The notes under the pieces are model-generated. The model was not told the origin of the DNA, searched no databases, and worked only from the letters and a program-made list of their open reading frames with translations. Shown piece by piece: positions 16,793 to 25,252 of a stretch of 39,039 bases of DNA. Both the position numbers and the translations under genes were made by a program. This DNA comes from Gallionellaceae bacterium (GTDB lineage: Bacteria; Pseudomonadota; Gammaproteobacteria; Burkholderiales; Gallionellaceae). The DNA lies in NCBI GenBank assembly GCA_003445795.1, contig DMCN01000091.1, positions 59,563 to 98,601 of the forward strand, written 5' to 3'. Numbering within the stretch: the stretch's first letter is position 1; each line of letters opens with the position of its first letter.

Positions 16793-19222
16793 ATGAGCGA
16801 TAACTACGACGAATCAAGTATCCAGCAACTCGAAGGTCTGGAGGCAGTGCGCAAACGCCCCGGCATGTACATCGGTGATACGTCCGACGGTACCGGCCTG
16901 CACCATATGGTGTTCGAGGTGGTGGATAACGCCATCGATGAATCTCTGGCTGGACATTGCGACGACATCAAAGTCATCATTCATGGCGATAATTCCATCT
17001 CCGTTGCCGACAACGGCCGCGGTATTCCCATTGGCATCAAGTTCGACGACAAGCACGAACCCAAGCGTTCCGCTGCCGAGATCGTACTGACTGTGCTGCA
17101 TGCAGGCGGCAAATTTAATCAGAACAGCTATAAAGTGTCCGGTGGCCTGCACGGCGTCGGTGTGAGCTGCGTCAACGGTTTGTCCGAGTGGCTCAAGCTG
17201 ACTACTTACCGTGACGGCAAGAAGTTTGGTCTGGACTTTGTGCGCGGTGCCGTAAAAGACCGTCTGATCGAGAACCAAAAAGGTGTCGAAGTTTCCCCTG
17301 TGCGTGAATTGGGCGAAAGCAATAAGCGCGGTACCGAAGTTCACTTTCTTGCCGACAAGGAGATATTCGGTCTGGTCGACTTTCACTATGAAGTGCTGGC
17401 CAAGCGTCTGCGCGAGCTGTCTTTCCTGAATAACGGCGTCAAGATCGAACTGATCGACCAGCGTACCGGCAAGAGCGAGAACTTCGCTTACTCCGGCGGC
17501 GTGCGCGGCTTCGTCGAATACATGAACAAGAGCAAGTCGGTTCTGCACCCCAAGTGCTTTCAAGCCAGCGGCGAAAAAGACAACATCACAGTCGATGTCG
17601 CCATGCAGTGGAACGACAGCTACTCCGAAGTCGTGCAGTGCTTCACCAACAACATTCCCCAACGTGACGGCGGCACCCACATGACCGGACTGCGCATGGC
17701 AATGACGCGCGTCATCAATAAATACATCGAGGACAACGAACTGGCCAAGAAGGCCAAGGTGGACACCACCGGCGACGACATGCGCGAAGGCCTGACCTGC
17801 GTACTGTCAGTCAAGGTGCCAGACCCCAAGTTCTCCTCCCAGACCAAAGACAAGCTCGTATCCAGCGAAGTCCAGCCCGCCGTGCAGGAAGTGGTAGCGC
17901 AGAAGCTTTCCGACTTTTTGCTCGAAAATCCGGTGGACGCCAAGATCATCTGCAACAAGATCATCGACGCCGCCCGTGCCCGTGATGCTGCCCGCAAGGC
18001 GCGCGAACTGACACGTCGCAAAGGCATCCTGGATGGCATCGGCCTACCCGGCAAACTGGCCGACTGCCAGGAAAAGGACCCTGCCCTGTCTGAGCTGTAC
18101 CTAGTCGAGGGTGACTCCGCCGGCGGTTCAGCCAAACAAGGCCGCGACCGTAAATTTCAGGCTATCCTGCCGCTCAAGGGCAAGATCCTCAATGTCGAAC
18201 GCGCCCGTTTCGAGAAGCTCATCTCATCACAGGAGATCGCTACGCTGATCACCGTGCTGGGCACCGGCATCGGCAAAGAGGAATACAACGCCGACAAGCT
18301 GCGCTATCACCGCATCATCATCATGACGGACGCGGACGTGGACGGTGCGCACATCCGCACCCTGCTGCTCACTTTCTTCTACCGCCAGATGCCGGAACTG
18401 GTCGAACGCGGCCACATCTACATCGCCCAGCCGCCGCTGTACAAGATCAAACAGGGCCGCGATGAACGCTATCTCAAGGATGAGCACGAGCTGAAAAACT
18501 ACATGCTCGGCTCCGCCCTCAACAACGCAGCGTTCTATCCCGCGCTGGACGCCACACCCATCCAGGGTGAAGCGCTGGGCGAGATAGCCAAACAATACTT
18601 CCTGGCCGAAGCCGTCATCGACCGTCTCTCACACTTCATTGCGCCCGAAGCCAGCCACGCCCTGCTCATCCTGCCCGCCCTGTCGCTCGACGACGAAGCC
18701 AAGGCAAAAGAGAGCGCCAAGCTGCTCGAAGACGTCTGCGGTGGTGTCATCCGCGCCGAAGTCGAAACCGACATAAACGGTGAACTGCGCCTGCGTCTGG
18801 AAAAACTATTCCACGGCAATTACTCGCTGAGCTATCTGGATAAGGAATTTCTGCAAAGCGGAGATTACGTGCAGATCCGCCAGACCGCCGATGCACTCAA
18901 CGGCCTGATCTCCCCCACCTCCTACGCCATGCGTGGCGAACAGAAGCGCGGTGTGGCCAGCTTCAAACAAGCCATCGAGTGGTTGCTGGAAGATGCCAAG
19001 AAGGGTGTCAGCATCCAGCGCTACAAAGGCCTGGGCGAGATGAATCCCGAGCAACTGTGGGAAACTACCATGGATGTGAAGAACCGAATTTTGCTCAAGG
19101 TGCGTATCGAAGATGCTGTGGGGGCGGACGAGATATTCACAACCTTGATGGGAGATGTGGTCGAGCCTAGACGCGCATTCATTGAGAAGAATGCGTTGGG
19201 TGTGAAGAATCTGGATGTGTAA
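16793..19222 (+). CDS. gyrB: DNA gyrase subunit B
   Basis: GyrB is the ATPase and TOPRIM subunit of gyrase, which introduces negative supercoils. The 809-residue length is that of the long proteobacterial form with the extra insert in the TOPRIM region. The GHKL ATPase has PGMYIGDT at about residues 23-30, catalytic Glu42 and Asn46 in EVVDNAIDES, and the QTK loop near residue 360. The TOPRIM EGDSAGGS is at residues 439-446 and DADVDG follows. The C-terminal YKGLGEMNPEQLWETTM that contacts GyrA is intact. Confidence 0.99.
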   Translation: MSDNYDESSIQQLEGLEAVRKRPGMYIGDTSDGTGLHHMVFEVVDNAIDESLAGHCDDIKVIIHGDNSISVADNGRGIPIGIKFDDKHEPKRSAAEIVLTVLHAGGKFNQNSYKVSGGLHGVGVSCVNGLSEWLKLTTYRDGKKFGLDFVRGAVKDRLIENQKGVEVSPVRELGESNKRGTEVHFLADKEIFGLVDFHYEVLAKRLRELSFLNNGVKIELIDQRTGKSENFAYSGGVRGFVEYMNKSKSVLHPKCFQASGEKDNITVDVAMQWNDSYSEVVQCFTNNIPQRDGGTHMTGLRMAMTRVINKYIEDNELAKKAKVDTTGDDMREGLTCVLSVKVPDPKFSSQTKDKLVSSEVQPAVQEVVAQKLSDFLLENPVDAKIICNKIIDAARARDAARKARELTRRKGILDGIGLPGKLADCQEKDPALSELYLVEGDSAGGSAKQGRDRKFQAILPLKGKILNVERARFEKLISSQEIATLITVLGTGIGKEEYNADKLRYHRIIIMTDADVDGAHIRTLLLTFFYRQMPELVERGHIYIAQPPLYKIKQGRDERYLKDEHELKNYMLGSALNNAAFYPALDATPIQGEALGEIAKQYFLAEAVIDRLSHFIAPEASHALLILPALSLDDEAKAKESAKLLEDVCGGVIRAEVETDINGELRLRLEKLFHGNYSLSYLDKEFLQSGDYVQIRQTADALNGLISPTSYAMRGEQKRGVASFKQAIEWLLEDAKKGVSIQRYKGLGEMNPEQLWETTMDVKNRILLKVRIEDAVGADEIFTTLMGDVVEPRRAFIEKNALGVKNLDV

Positions 19223-19239
19223 TTGCTGCTATTGAATAA

Positions 19240-19500
19240 ATGCAGAATCTGCGGTTTTCGAGGTTGTCAGCCTCGAATTGCGGGGTGACACCCGCTAAAG
19301 GTACGGTTCCTGCGGGCGTACCAAAGTGCATGAAGTCGCGGAAACTAAACCGCGTCAAAAAATTTAGGTGCGCTTTGGTTGCTACCCAAATGGATAACCA
19401 AGCCGATGCTCAAGACTATTCGCGATAAGTTTAGAGCTAGCGCCCGGCACGGCGCGATATAAATGCCAACCTTAATCAGTTGGCAGGCCTGCCAGCGTAA
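19240..19500 (+). ncRNA. Candidate structured RNA with pseudoknot, resembling a solo HEARO/omega-RNA-like element
   Basis: The gyrB-topA spacer contains an unusual run of consecutive pairings: TTCGAGG/CCTCGAA (19257-19263 with 19271-19277), GCGGG/CCCGC (19280-19284 with 19291-19295), GGTACG/CGTACC (19300-19305 with 19317-19322), CGCGG/CCGCG (19337-19341 with 19350-19354), GCGCC/GGCGC (19440-19444 with 19451-19455) and TGCCAAC/GTTGGCA (19464-19470 with 19479-19485). In the middle, ATTTAGGT (19362-19369) pairs with ACCCAAAT (19384-19391) at seven of eight positions, interleaved with TTGGTT/AACCAA (19375-19380 with 19396-19401): an H-type pseudoknot. A terminator follows at 19609. Size, pseudoknot and position just before a start codon recall HEARO RNAs (the omega-RNAs of IscB nucleases), but no IscB gene is present and the family match is from memory. 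That it is a structured RNA is more secure than the family name. Strand is inferred from the terminator. Confidence 0.5.
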
Positions 19501-19515
19501 TCAAGGCTAATAACC

Positions 19516-19602
19516 ATGTTTACTCTAGCAATCAAACTTGAGTTGAGCTACAAACAGTTGGTGCAAATGATTGCCCTGCTGCTCATGCTTTTCTTTAGTT
19601 AG
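19516..19602 (+). CDS. Possible 28-residue hydrophobic small protein
   Basis: An ATG at 19516 opens a 28-codon frame ending in TAG at 19600-19602. The peptide begins MFTLAIKLELSYKQ and ends in a hydrophobic run (LVQMIALLLMLFFS) long enough for a single membrane helix. AAGG lies about 9 bases upstream, and a terminator begins 7 bp after the stop, so the layout is that of a complete small transcription unit. I recognise no family. It could be a small membrane protein, a toxin-like peptide, or chance. Confidence 0.3.
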   Translation: MFTLAIKLELSYKQLVQMIALLLMLFFS

Positions 19603-19608
19603 TTTTAT

Positions 19609-19636
19609 AACCGCTCCGAAAGGGGCGGTTTTCATT
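19609..19636 (+). terminator. Rho-independent terminator after gyrB / small-RNA region
   Basis: A nine-base-pair stem, AACCGCTCC / GGGGCGGTT with one G-T pair, is closed by a GAAA tetraloop and followed by TTTTCATTTTTA on the plus strand. It would end transcripts coming from gyrB or from a promoter inside the 19240-19600 region. Confidence 0.85.
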
Positions 19637-19752
19637 TTTACATAAGAGCATCTCTGTAAGCCAATAGCCACGCGGCTTCCGACATAGGCCGCTCAAAACG
19701 CGCTACAAACGACTTTCAGGATGCTGGTGAGGGGTAGGGTCCAAACAAGAGT

Positions 19753-19793
19753 AAATCCGTTCATGCTTCGACAGGCTCAGCACGAACGGATTT
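19753..19793. repeat. REP-like hairpin repeat near the topA 3' end
   Basis: AAATCCGTTC (19753-19762) and GAACGGATTT (19784-19793) form a perfect 10-bp stem around a 21-base spacer containing TTCGACAGGCTCAG. Hairpins with this core occur as dispersed intergenic repeats in many proteobacterial genomes (recalled, not searched). Lying 24 bp beyond the topA stop it may also serve as topA mRNA 3' end, though the T-run is on the plus strand. The stretch 19637-19752 between this and the terminator shows nothing recognisable. Confidence 0.55.
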
Positions 19794-19816
19794 TTGAACA
19801 GACTTGAGGGACTGAC

Positions 19817-22522
19817 TTATTTCTTGGTGGTCTTCTTGACTGCAGGTTTCTTCGCGGCAGGTTTGGCGGCAACTTTCTTGGTGGCCGTTTTTGCCGTAGT
19901 CGTCTTGGCTTTGGTCGTCGCAGTCTTGGTAGTTTTCTTGACCGCCGGTTTTTCAGCCGCAGTTTTAGCCGTGGCTTTCTTTACCGTTGTCTTGGGTTTC
20001 GCTGCCGCTTTTGCCTTGGTGGTCTTGCTCTTGGCTGTCGCTTTCTTGGCCGCCGGTTTGCGAGCGGTCTTGGCTTTCCCTGTCCCACCCTTCGCAGCTT
20101 TCGCGGCGATCAGTTCCAGCGCTTCTTCCAGCGTCACCGCTTCCGGTGTCACATCCTTGGGCAAGGTCGCATTGACTTTGCCGTGGCGTACGTAGGGACC
20201 GTAGCGGCCGCTGCAGACTTCGACCGGTGCCTTGTCGGCCGGGTGTTCTCCCAGCGCACGCAACACGGTGTTGCCGCCGGTCTTGGCTTGCGCTAGCAGT
20301 TCCACGGCACGATCCAGGCCGATGTCGAAAATGCTATCCGAGCGCGGGATGGATTTGAATTTGCCGTCGTGACCGATGTAGGGACCGAAGCGGCCGATGT
20401 TGACGATGACTTTCTTGCCCGTCTCGGGGTGAGTACCGACTTCTCTTGGAAGCGATAGCAGCTTTAGAGCGGAGGCGAGATCGGCGGTCTCAAGCGGCAT
20501 CTCTTTTTGCCAGGAGACGCGCTTGGGTTTGGTCTTGGCACCCTCTTCTACTTCGCCGAGTTGAACGTAGTGGCCGTAGGGTCCGCGCAGCAATAGCACG
20601 ATCTGTCCGGTTTCCGGATGCACACCAAGTTCCTTGCGTGCTTCGCCCGCGTCCTCCTCGCCTCCGAGACTGCGCGTGTAGTCGCACTCCGGATAGGCGG
20701 TGCAGCCGATGAAGCTGCCGCGCTTGCCGAGGCGTTTTGAAAGAGGTTTGCCGCATTTCGGGCATGGCTCTTCCAGAATCTCTGTGCCCGGGCGATCGAC
20801 GTCCTTTTTCTCGCCCAGCAGTTTGTTGAAGCCTTTCCAGAATTCTTCGAGTACCGGGATCCAATCGCGCTTGCCTTCGGAGATATCGTCGAGTTCGTCT
20901 TCCAGGTTCGCGGTGAAGCCGTAATCGACGTAACGCGTGAAGTGCTCGTTAAGGAACTTGATGACCACGCGACCCACGTCGGTGGGCATGAAGCGTTTCT
21001 TGTCCAGCGTGGCGTACTCGCGGGCCTGCAGTGTGGAGATGATGGTGGCGTAAGTGGAAGGACGGCCGATGCCGTATTCTTCCAGCGCCTTAACCAAGCT
21101 GGCTTCGGAGAAGCGCGGCGGCGGTTGCGTGAAGTGCTGTTCGCCGTAGAGTTTTTCGATGGGCAGCACATCGCCCTCGACCAGCGGCGGCAATTTGGCG
21201 CTGTCCTCTTCTTCGGCATCGTCCACGTCTTCCATGTACACGCCGATGAAGCCGGGGAAAACCAGTGTCTGGCCGGAAGCGCGGAACAGGGTATCGTCGC
21301 TGCTCAAACGGATATCGACGCTCACGGTGTCGAAACGCGCGGGCGACATCTGGCTGGCCAGAGTGCGCTTCCAGATCATCTCGTACAGACGCATCTGGTC
21401 GATGTTGAGGTGGTCGCGCAGACTGTCGGGCGTGCGCAGGATGGAAGTCGGGCGGATGGCCTCGTGCGCTTCTTGCGCGTTCTTGGCCTTGCTCTTGTAG
21501 ACGGGTTGCTTGGCCGGCAGATATTCGGCGCTGAAGTTGTCGCCGATGTATTGGCGAATCTCGGCCACTGCTTCGTTCGCCAGATTCACCGAATCGGTAC
21601 GCATGTAGGTGATGAGACCAACTGTTCCCCCACCAATATCAACGCCTTCGTACAATGATTGCGCAGTGCGCATGGTTCGGTCGGAGGTCATGCCCAGTTT
21701 GCGCACGGCTTCCTGTTGCAGGGTCGAAGTGGTGAACGGTCCGGTCGGGCTGCGCTGTTTGCCCTTCTTTTCGACGCGCACCACTTTCGGTGGCAACTTG
21801 GCGTCGTTCAGCTTGGCGTGGATGGCGTCGTACTCGGCCTGGCTGACTATGCTGAGTTGCTCCAGCTTCTTGCCCTGGAACTGGAACAGCTTGGCGCTGA
21901 ACGGGATGCTGTTCTTCAGGCTGTCCAGATGCACCGACCAGTATTCCTGACTCTTGAATTTCTCGATCTCGAGTTCACGCTCGACGATCAGGCGCAGCGC
22001 TGGACTTTGCACGCGACCTGCCGACAAGCCCGGGCGAATCTTGCGCCATAACAACGGCGACAGATTGAAGCCGACCAGGTAATCCAGAGCGCGGCGCGCC
22101 TGCTGCGCGTTCACCAGCGGGATGGAGATCTCGCGCGGATTCGCAACTGCGGCTTGTACGGCAGACTGGGTGATCTCATAGAACACCACGCGTTGCATCG
22201 TCTTTCCCTTGAGCGCGCGCTTGGTCTTCAATATCTCCGAGATATGCCAGGCGATCGCTTCACCTTCGCGGTCCGGGTCGGGTGCGAGGTAGATGTGGTC
22301 GGCGGCGGCAGCGGCTTTGGCTATCTCGTCGACATGTTTGGAGTTTCGCGCGATGGTCTCGTACTTCATCGCGAAGTTGTCGTCGGGGTCGACCGCGCCT
22401 GTTTTCGGGATGAGGTCGCGCACGTGGCCGTAGGAAGCGAGGACTTCAAAGTCCTTGCCCAGATATTTCTTCAGGGTCTTGGCCTTGGCCGGAGACTCTA
22501 CGATGAGTAGGTTGGATGCCAT
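19817..22522 (-). CDS. topA: DNA topoisomerase I with lysine/alanine-rich histone-like tail
   Basis: TopA relaxes negatively supercoiled DNA, opposing gyrase. The 901-residue protein has TOPRIM motifs LLIVESPAKA (residues 5-14) and DPDREGEAIAWH (82-93), and active-site Tyr306 in GLITYMRTDS. One classic four-Cys zinc finger follows (Cys587, 590, 607, 613), then three RGPYG/RFGPYIG/RYGPYV repeats in place of further fingers. Residues 811-901 are a low-complexity tail with 31 lysines, abundant Ala, Thr and Pro, and a single acidic residue, like histone H1 or AlgP tails. It is last in the leftward lysM-dprA-smg-topA run, 9 bp after smg. Confidence 0.98.
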   Translation of the reverse strand: MASNLLIVESPAKAKTLKKYLGKDFEVLASYGHVRDLIPKTGAVDPDDNFAMKYETIARNSKHVDEIAKAAAAADHIYLAPDPDREGEAIAWHISEILKTKRALKGKTMQRVVFYEITQSAVQAAVANPREISIPLVNAQQARRALDYLVGFNLSPLLWRKIRPGLSAGRVQSPALRLIVERELEIEKFKSQEYWSVHLDSLKNSIPFSAKLFQFQGKKLEQLSIVSQAEYDAIHAKLNDAKLPPKVVRVEKKGKQRSPTGPFTTSTLQQEAVRKLGMTSDRTMRTAQSLYEGVDIGGGTVGLITYMRTDSVNLANEAVAEIRQYIGDNFSAEYLPAKQPVYKSKAKNAQEAHEAIRPTSILRTPDSLRDHLNIDQMRLYEMIWKRTLASQMSPARFDTVSVDIRLSSDDTLFRASGQTLVFPGFIGVYMEDVDDAEEEDSAKLPPLVEGDVLPIEKLYGEQHFTQPPPRFSEASLVKALEEYGIGRPSTYATIISTLQAREYATLDKKRFMPTDVGRVVIKFLNEHFTRYVDYGFTANLEDELDDISEGKRDWIPVLEEFWKGFNKLLGEKKDVDRPGTEILEEPCPKCGKPLSKRLGKRGSFIGCTAYPECDYTRSLGGEEDAGEARKELGVHPETGQIVLLLRGPYGHYVQLGEVEEGAKTKPKRVSWQKEMPLETADLASALKLLSLPREVGTHPETGKKVIVNIGRFGPYIGHDGKFKSIPRSDSIFDIGLDRAVELLAQAKTGGNTVLRALGEHPADKAPVEVCSGRYGPYVRHGKVNATLPKDVTPEAVTLEEALELIAAKAAKGGTGKAKTARKPAAKKATAKSKTTKAKAAAKPKTTVKKATAKTAAEKPAVKKTTKTATTKAKTTTAKTATKKVAAKPAAKKPAVKKTTKK

Positions 22523-22531
22523 CTATTTATA

Positions 22532-22987
22532 TCAGTGTGCTTGTGTCACGTCGGCTGGCGTGAGCAGGTCCTCGATCAGCATCGGATCCAGGTCTTCATG
22601 CTGGCTCCACAACACCATCAGTACGATGAGTTTGAGCTTGTCCAGCGGCAGATTCTTGCGACCCAGAGCGAGTACACGGTCGATGATCATCTCGCGCTCG
22701 ATCGGGGTGATGACCTTGTTGTGTTCCCAGAACGCGAGGAAGCGCAGACCTTCCTGGCCAATGCGCTGCTCTTCGAAATCGGTGTAGAGGCGGATGCCGC
22801 TGTGGTTGATGGTCTCTGGATAGGCGGCGCGGGTAAGTTCCTGCAAGCCGGACAACCAGGTCAGCGCCTGATTGATGTCTTCTTCGTCAAAGCCGGCAGC
22901 GGTGAGCTTTACCGAAAGTTTGTCGTGGTCGGGATAGCTACCGATATCGAAGTAGCTTTCAAACAAATATAACAGGATGTCGAACAT
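22532..22987 (-). CDS. smg: Smg family protein (DUF494)
   Basis: Smg is a small conserved proteobacterial protein of unknown biochemical role, nearly always found beside dprA. The 151-residue product starts with MFDILLYLFESYF, typical of the family, and is acidic and helical with no membrane segment. It lies 12 bp after dprA and 9 bp before topA, so co-transcription is very likely. The link with DNA uptake genes is by position only. Confidence 0.93.
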   Translation of the reverse strand: MFDILLYLFESYFDIGSYPDHDKLSVKLTAAGFDEEDINQALTWLSGLQELTRAAYPETINHSGIRLYTDFEEQRIGQEGLRFLAFWEHNKVITPIEREMIIDRVLALGRKNLPLDKLKLIVLMVLWSQHEDLDPMLIEDLLTPADVTQAH

Positions 22988-22999
22988 TTAAGAGTCTAT

Positions 23000-24073
23000 T
23001 TAGGTGATGCGTTGATAGAGGCCGCCGGGTAAAGATGCGATATGTCCGTCGAGTTCCAGTTGCAACAGGATGGCGGATAGCTCGGCTATCGTCAAGCCGC
23101 TACGCTGCGCAAGGCTTTCTGCGTCGAGCGGATCGAAGCCCAGATGCATGAACAGCGGGTGTTGCGGCTGGTTTTCGCTCCCGAAAGAGGAAACAGGTAT
23201 GGTTTGCCCGAGCTCTTCCAGGATGTCGCGGGCGCTCTCGACCAGCTTCGCCCCCTGCTTGATGAGCAGATGACATCCTTTGGATTGAGGCGAGTGGATG
23301 GAACCGGGGATGGCGAACACCTCGCGCCCCTGCTCAAGCGCCATGCGCGCGGTGATGAGTGAGCCGCTCTGCACCGAAGCCTCCACCACCAGACAGCCCA
23401 GACTTAACCCGCTGATGATGCGATTGCGGCGCGGGAAATTCGCCGCCAGCGGCGGTGTGCCCAGAGCGAATTCGGAGACGATGGTGCCGCCTTGTGCCAG
23501 ACGATGTGCCAGCTCGCGGTTGGAGGCGGGATAGACTTTGTCCAGTCCGGTGCCGACGACGGCAATACTGGAACCGGCCCCCTGCAATCCGCCTATGTGG
23601 GCGGAGGTATCGATACCCTGCGCCATGCCGCTGACGACACACAATCCGGCATCCGAAGCTGTGCGCGCGAAGGCTTCTGCATTGCGCTTGCCCTGCGCTG
23701 TGGAATTACGGCTGCCAACAATGGCCAAAGAGGGCGTGTTGAGCAGATCGAGACGCCCCTTCACATACAACAGCAGGGGTGGATCGGAGGTGTTCAGCAA
23801 AGACTGCGGATATTCGGTATCAGCAATAGTGATGATGCGGTTGAGCGGATCGTCGAGCCAGACGGCGACTGCGGCGAGCACGGAATCATCGATCCCGCCG
23901 GCGATAGCCTGTGCCACGGTGGGTTTGATATGTTTGGAAAGCGAGGAGTGAGAGGATTGCAACACTGCTTCGGGAGAGCCGAAGACTTGCAGCAATCGCC
24001 GCAAGCCTTCGTTACCCAGTCCGGGGATCTGGCTCAGTGTGAGCCACGACGCGAGTGAGGCGTCGAGGGGCAT
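23000..24073 (-). CDS. dprA: DNA-processing protein DprA
   Basis: DprA binds incoming single-stranded DNA and loads RecA during natural transformation. The 357-residue protein has an N-terminal helix-hairpin-helix/SAM-like region (SQIPGLGNEGLRRLLQVFG), the Rossmann core with GSRNSTAQGKRNAEAFA from residue 120, SGMAQGIDTSAHIGGL, GTGLDKVYP and the FPRRNRIISGLS signature at about 213-224, and a C-terminal winged helix of about 65 residues. All expected parts are intact. It starts 3 bp after the LysM-protein stop. Confidence 0.97.
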   Translation of the reverse strand: MPLDASLASWLTLSQIPGLGNEGLRRLLQVFGSPEAVLQSSHSSLSKHIKPTVAQAIAGGIDDSVLAAVAVWLDDPLNRIITIADTEYPQSLLNTSDPPLLLYVKGRLDLLNTPSLAIVGSRNSTAQGKRNAEAFARTASDAGLCVVSGMAQGIDTSAHIGGLQGAGSSIAVVGTGLDKVYPASNRELAHRLAQGGTIVSEFALGTPPLAANFPRRNRIISGLSLGCLVVEASVQSGSLITARMALEQGREVFAIPGSIHSPQSKGCHLLIKQGAKLVESARDILEELGQTIPVSSFGSENQPQHPLFMHLGFDPLDAESLAQRSGLTIAELSAILLQLELDGHIASLPGGLYQRIT

Positions 24074-24076
24074 GAT

Positions 24077-25162
24077 TTATTCCGGGGTGCTGGCGCGATC
24101 CAACAATTGCACGGGCAGCTTAGTTTCCATGACCAAGGCATATGAAACTTTGTCAAAGACGCGGAAAACAAAAAGCAGACCATAACGCATATCTGGCAAC
24201 ACGGTGTCTGGGGTGAACCAACCACTGTTCTTGATTACTTCGCCCTTTTGGTACAGCGCCAGTACATGTCCATTTTCCAGACCGTCGCGCTTACCCTTAT
24301 TCAGGGTGACAACCGCATTTTGTCCTGCCTGCTGTACGCCGCCGTAAACTGAAATAACTTTGGCAGTGATGTTGGTGGAAGGCGCGCGCGGTTGATAGTT
24401 GCTGGAATAGCCGGTCCCATATTGGGCGAAGTAATCTCCCTTTTGAATTTCCAGAATCGCTCTACTGATCCTGAGGGAAGTGATATCACCAAATTTTTCA
24501 ACTGCTGCATCTCCCAGATAAGTTACCTCGTGCCCGAGTACTTCATCAGTATCCGGGTCAACAAAAGTAACGCTGGGGCGGTAGACTTGCCAACGCTCAC
24601 CTTTGTCAGCAGGCATGCTCTTGGCATAGGCGATATCGTTAGTACCCAAAAGCTGGCGCTGCTCGTATGTTCCCACCAGTTTGGGTGCGCCTTCCAATTC
24701 CGCGTCTTCAACAACAAGCGGTCGACGAAGGAAAGGACCGACCACTTTCAGGGAAATCATGGGAATGGCTTCGCTTGAACCGGCTACAACCCGGGCCTGT
24801 GGAGAAAGCTTTACAACATCAGAAGCAGAACCAACCTCTTCAACAGGAGGGATGAGTACTGTTGAATCATCTGTAGAGGATGCGGCAACTGGGGGCTGCC
24901 CAACCTTCAACGTCTTGGTATTGGGATCAAGATAGACCACATCGCCAGGATAGATCCAGTGCGGATCCTTGATCGTATCCTTGTTATAACCCCAGATCTG
25001 CGGCCATTTCCACGGGTCCTTGAAGAACTTGGCGGAGATGTCCCACAGCGTATCGCCCTTCACCACGACGTAGCGCTCCGGTGCATTTTCTTGCAGCTGG
25101 AGCTCGTCGGCAAAAGCCGTCAGGGGCATAAGAAGACAAATCAGCGATATAATCTTGCGCAT
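24077..25162 (-). CDS. Secreted LysM-domain protein
   Basis: A secreted protein with one peptidoglycan-binding LysM domain. The start chosen is ATG 25160-25162, giving 361 residues with a clear signal peptide (MRKIISLICLLMPLTAFA, cleavage after about residue 18). A longer GTG frame from 25207 would bury the signal and is rejected. LysM occupies about residues 30-78 (YVVVKGDTLWDISAKFFKDP through IYPGDVVYLDP). The remaining 280 residues have no motif I recognise. It heads the run lysM-dprA-smg-topA and is divergent from def, an order seen in other Betaproteobacteria. A role at the cell wall is inferred from the domain; a competence role is only suggested by position. Confidence 0.88.
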   Translation of the reverse strand: MRKIISLICLLMPLTAFADELQLQENAPERYVVVKGDTLWDISAKFFKDPWKWPQIWGYNKDTIKDPHWIYPGDVVYLDPNTKTLKVGQPPVAASSTDDSTVLIPPVEEVGSASDVVKLSPQARVVAGSSEAIPMISLKVVGPFLRRPLVVEDAELEGAPKLVGTYEQRQLLGTNDIAYAKSMPADKGERWQVYRPSVTFVDPDTDEVLGHEVTYLGDAAVEKFGDITSLRISRAILEIQKGDYFAQYGTGYSSNYQPRAPSTNITAKVISVYGGVQQAGQNAVVTLNKGKRDGLENGHVLALYQKGEVIKNSGWFTPDTVLPDMRYGLLFVFRVFDKVSYALVMETKLPVQLLDRASTPE

Positions 25163-25252
25163 GGAAAACCCCAGCAAAGTAAGGAAAGTGCGGTGTGATG
25201 TTTGCACGGCGGTTTAAATTCTGCATCTAGTCTCTTAAGTTGGCAAGCTTTT

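Noticed and set aside
19240..19428. 62-codon plus-strand frame in the gyrB-topA spacer
   Set aside because: It has no ribosome site, runs through the paired stems and pseudoknot, and shows no protein-like pattern; the region is better explained as RNA.
19240..19515. tmRNA, RNase P RNA or group I intron as the identity of the structured region
   Set aside because: No tmRNA tag frame or CCA end, no RNase P core, and although an AATTGCGGG string resembles a group I P element, the matching R and S core elements are missing.
19516..19816. An IscB/IsrB-type nuclease gene following the RNA
   Set aside because: No frame longer than 28 codons starts there and no HNH or RuvC motif is present in the spacer.
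25163..25207. Longer start for the LysM protein (GTG at 25205-25207)
   Set aside because: It would place 15 residues before a good signal peptide that already begins with a Met at 25162.
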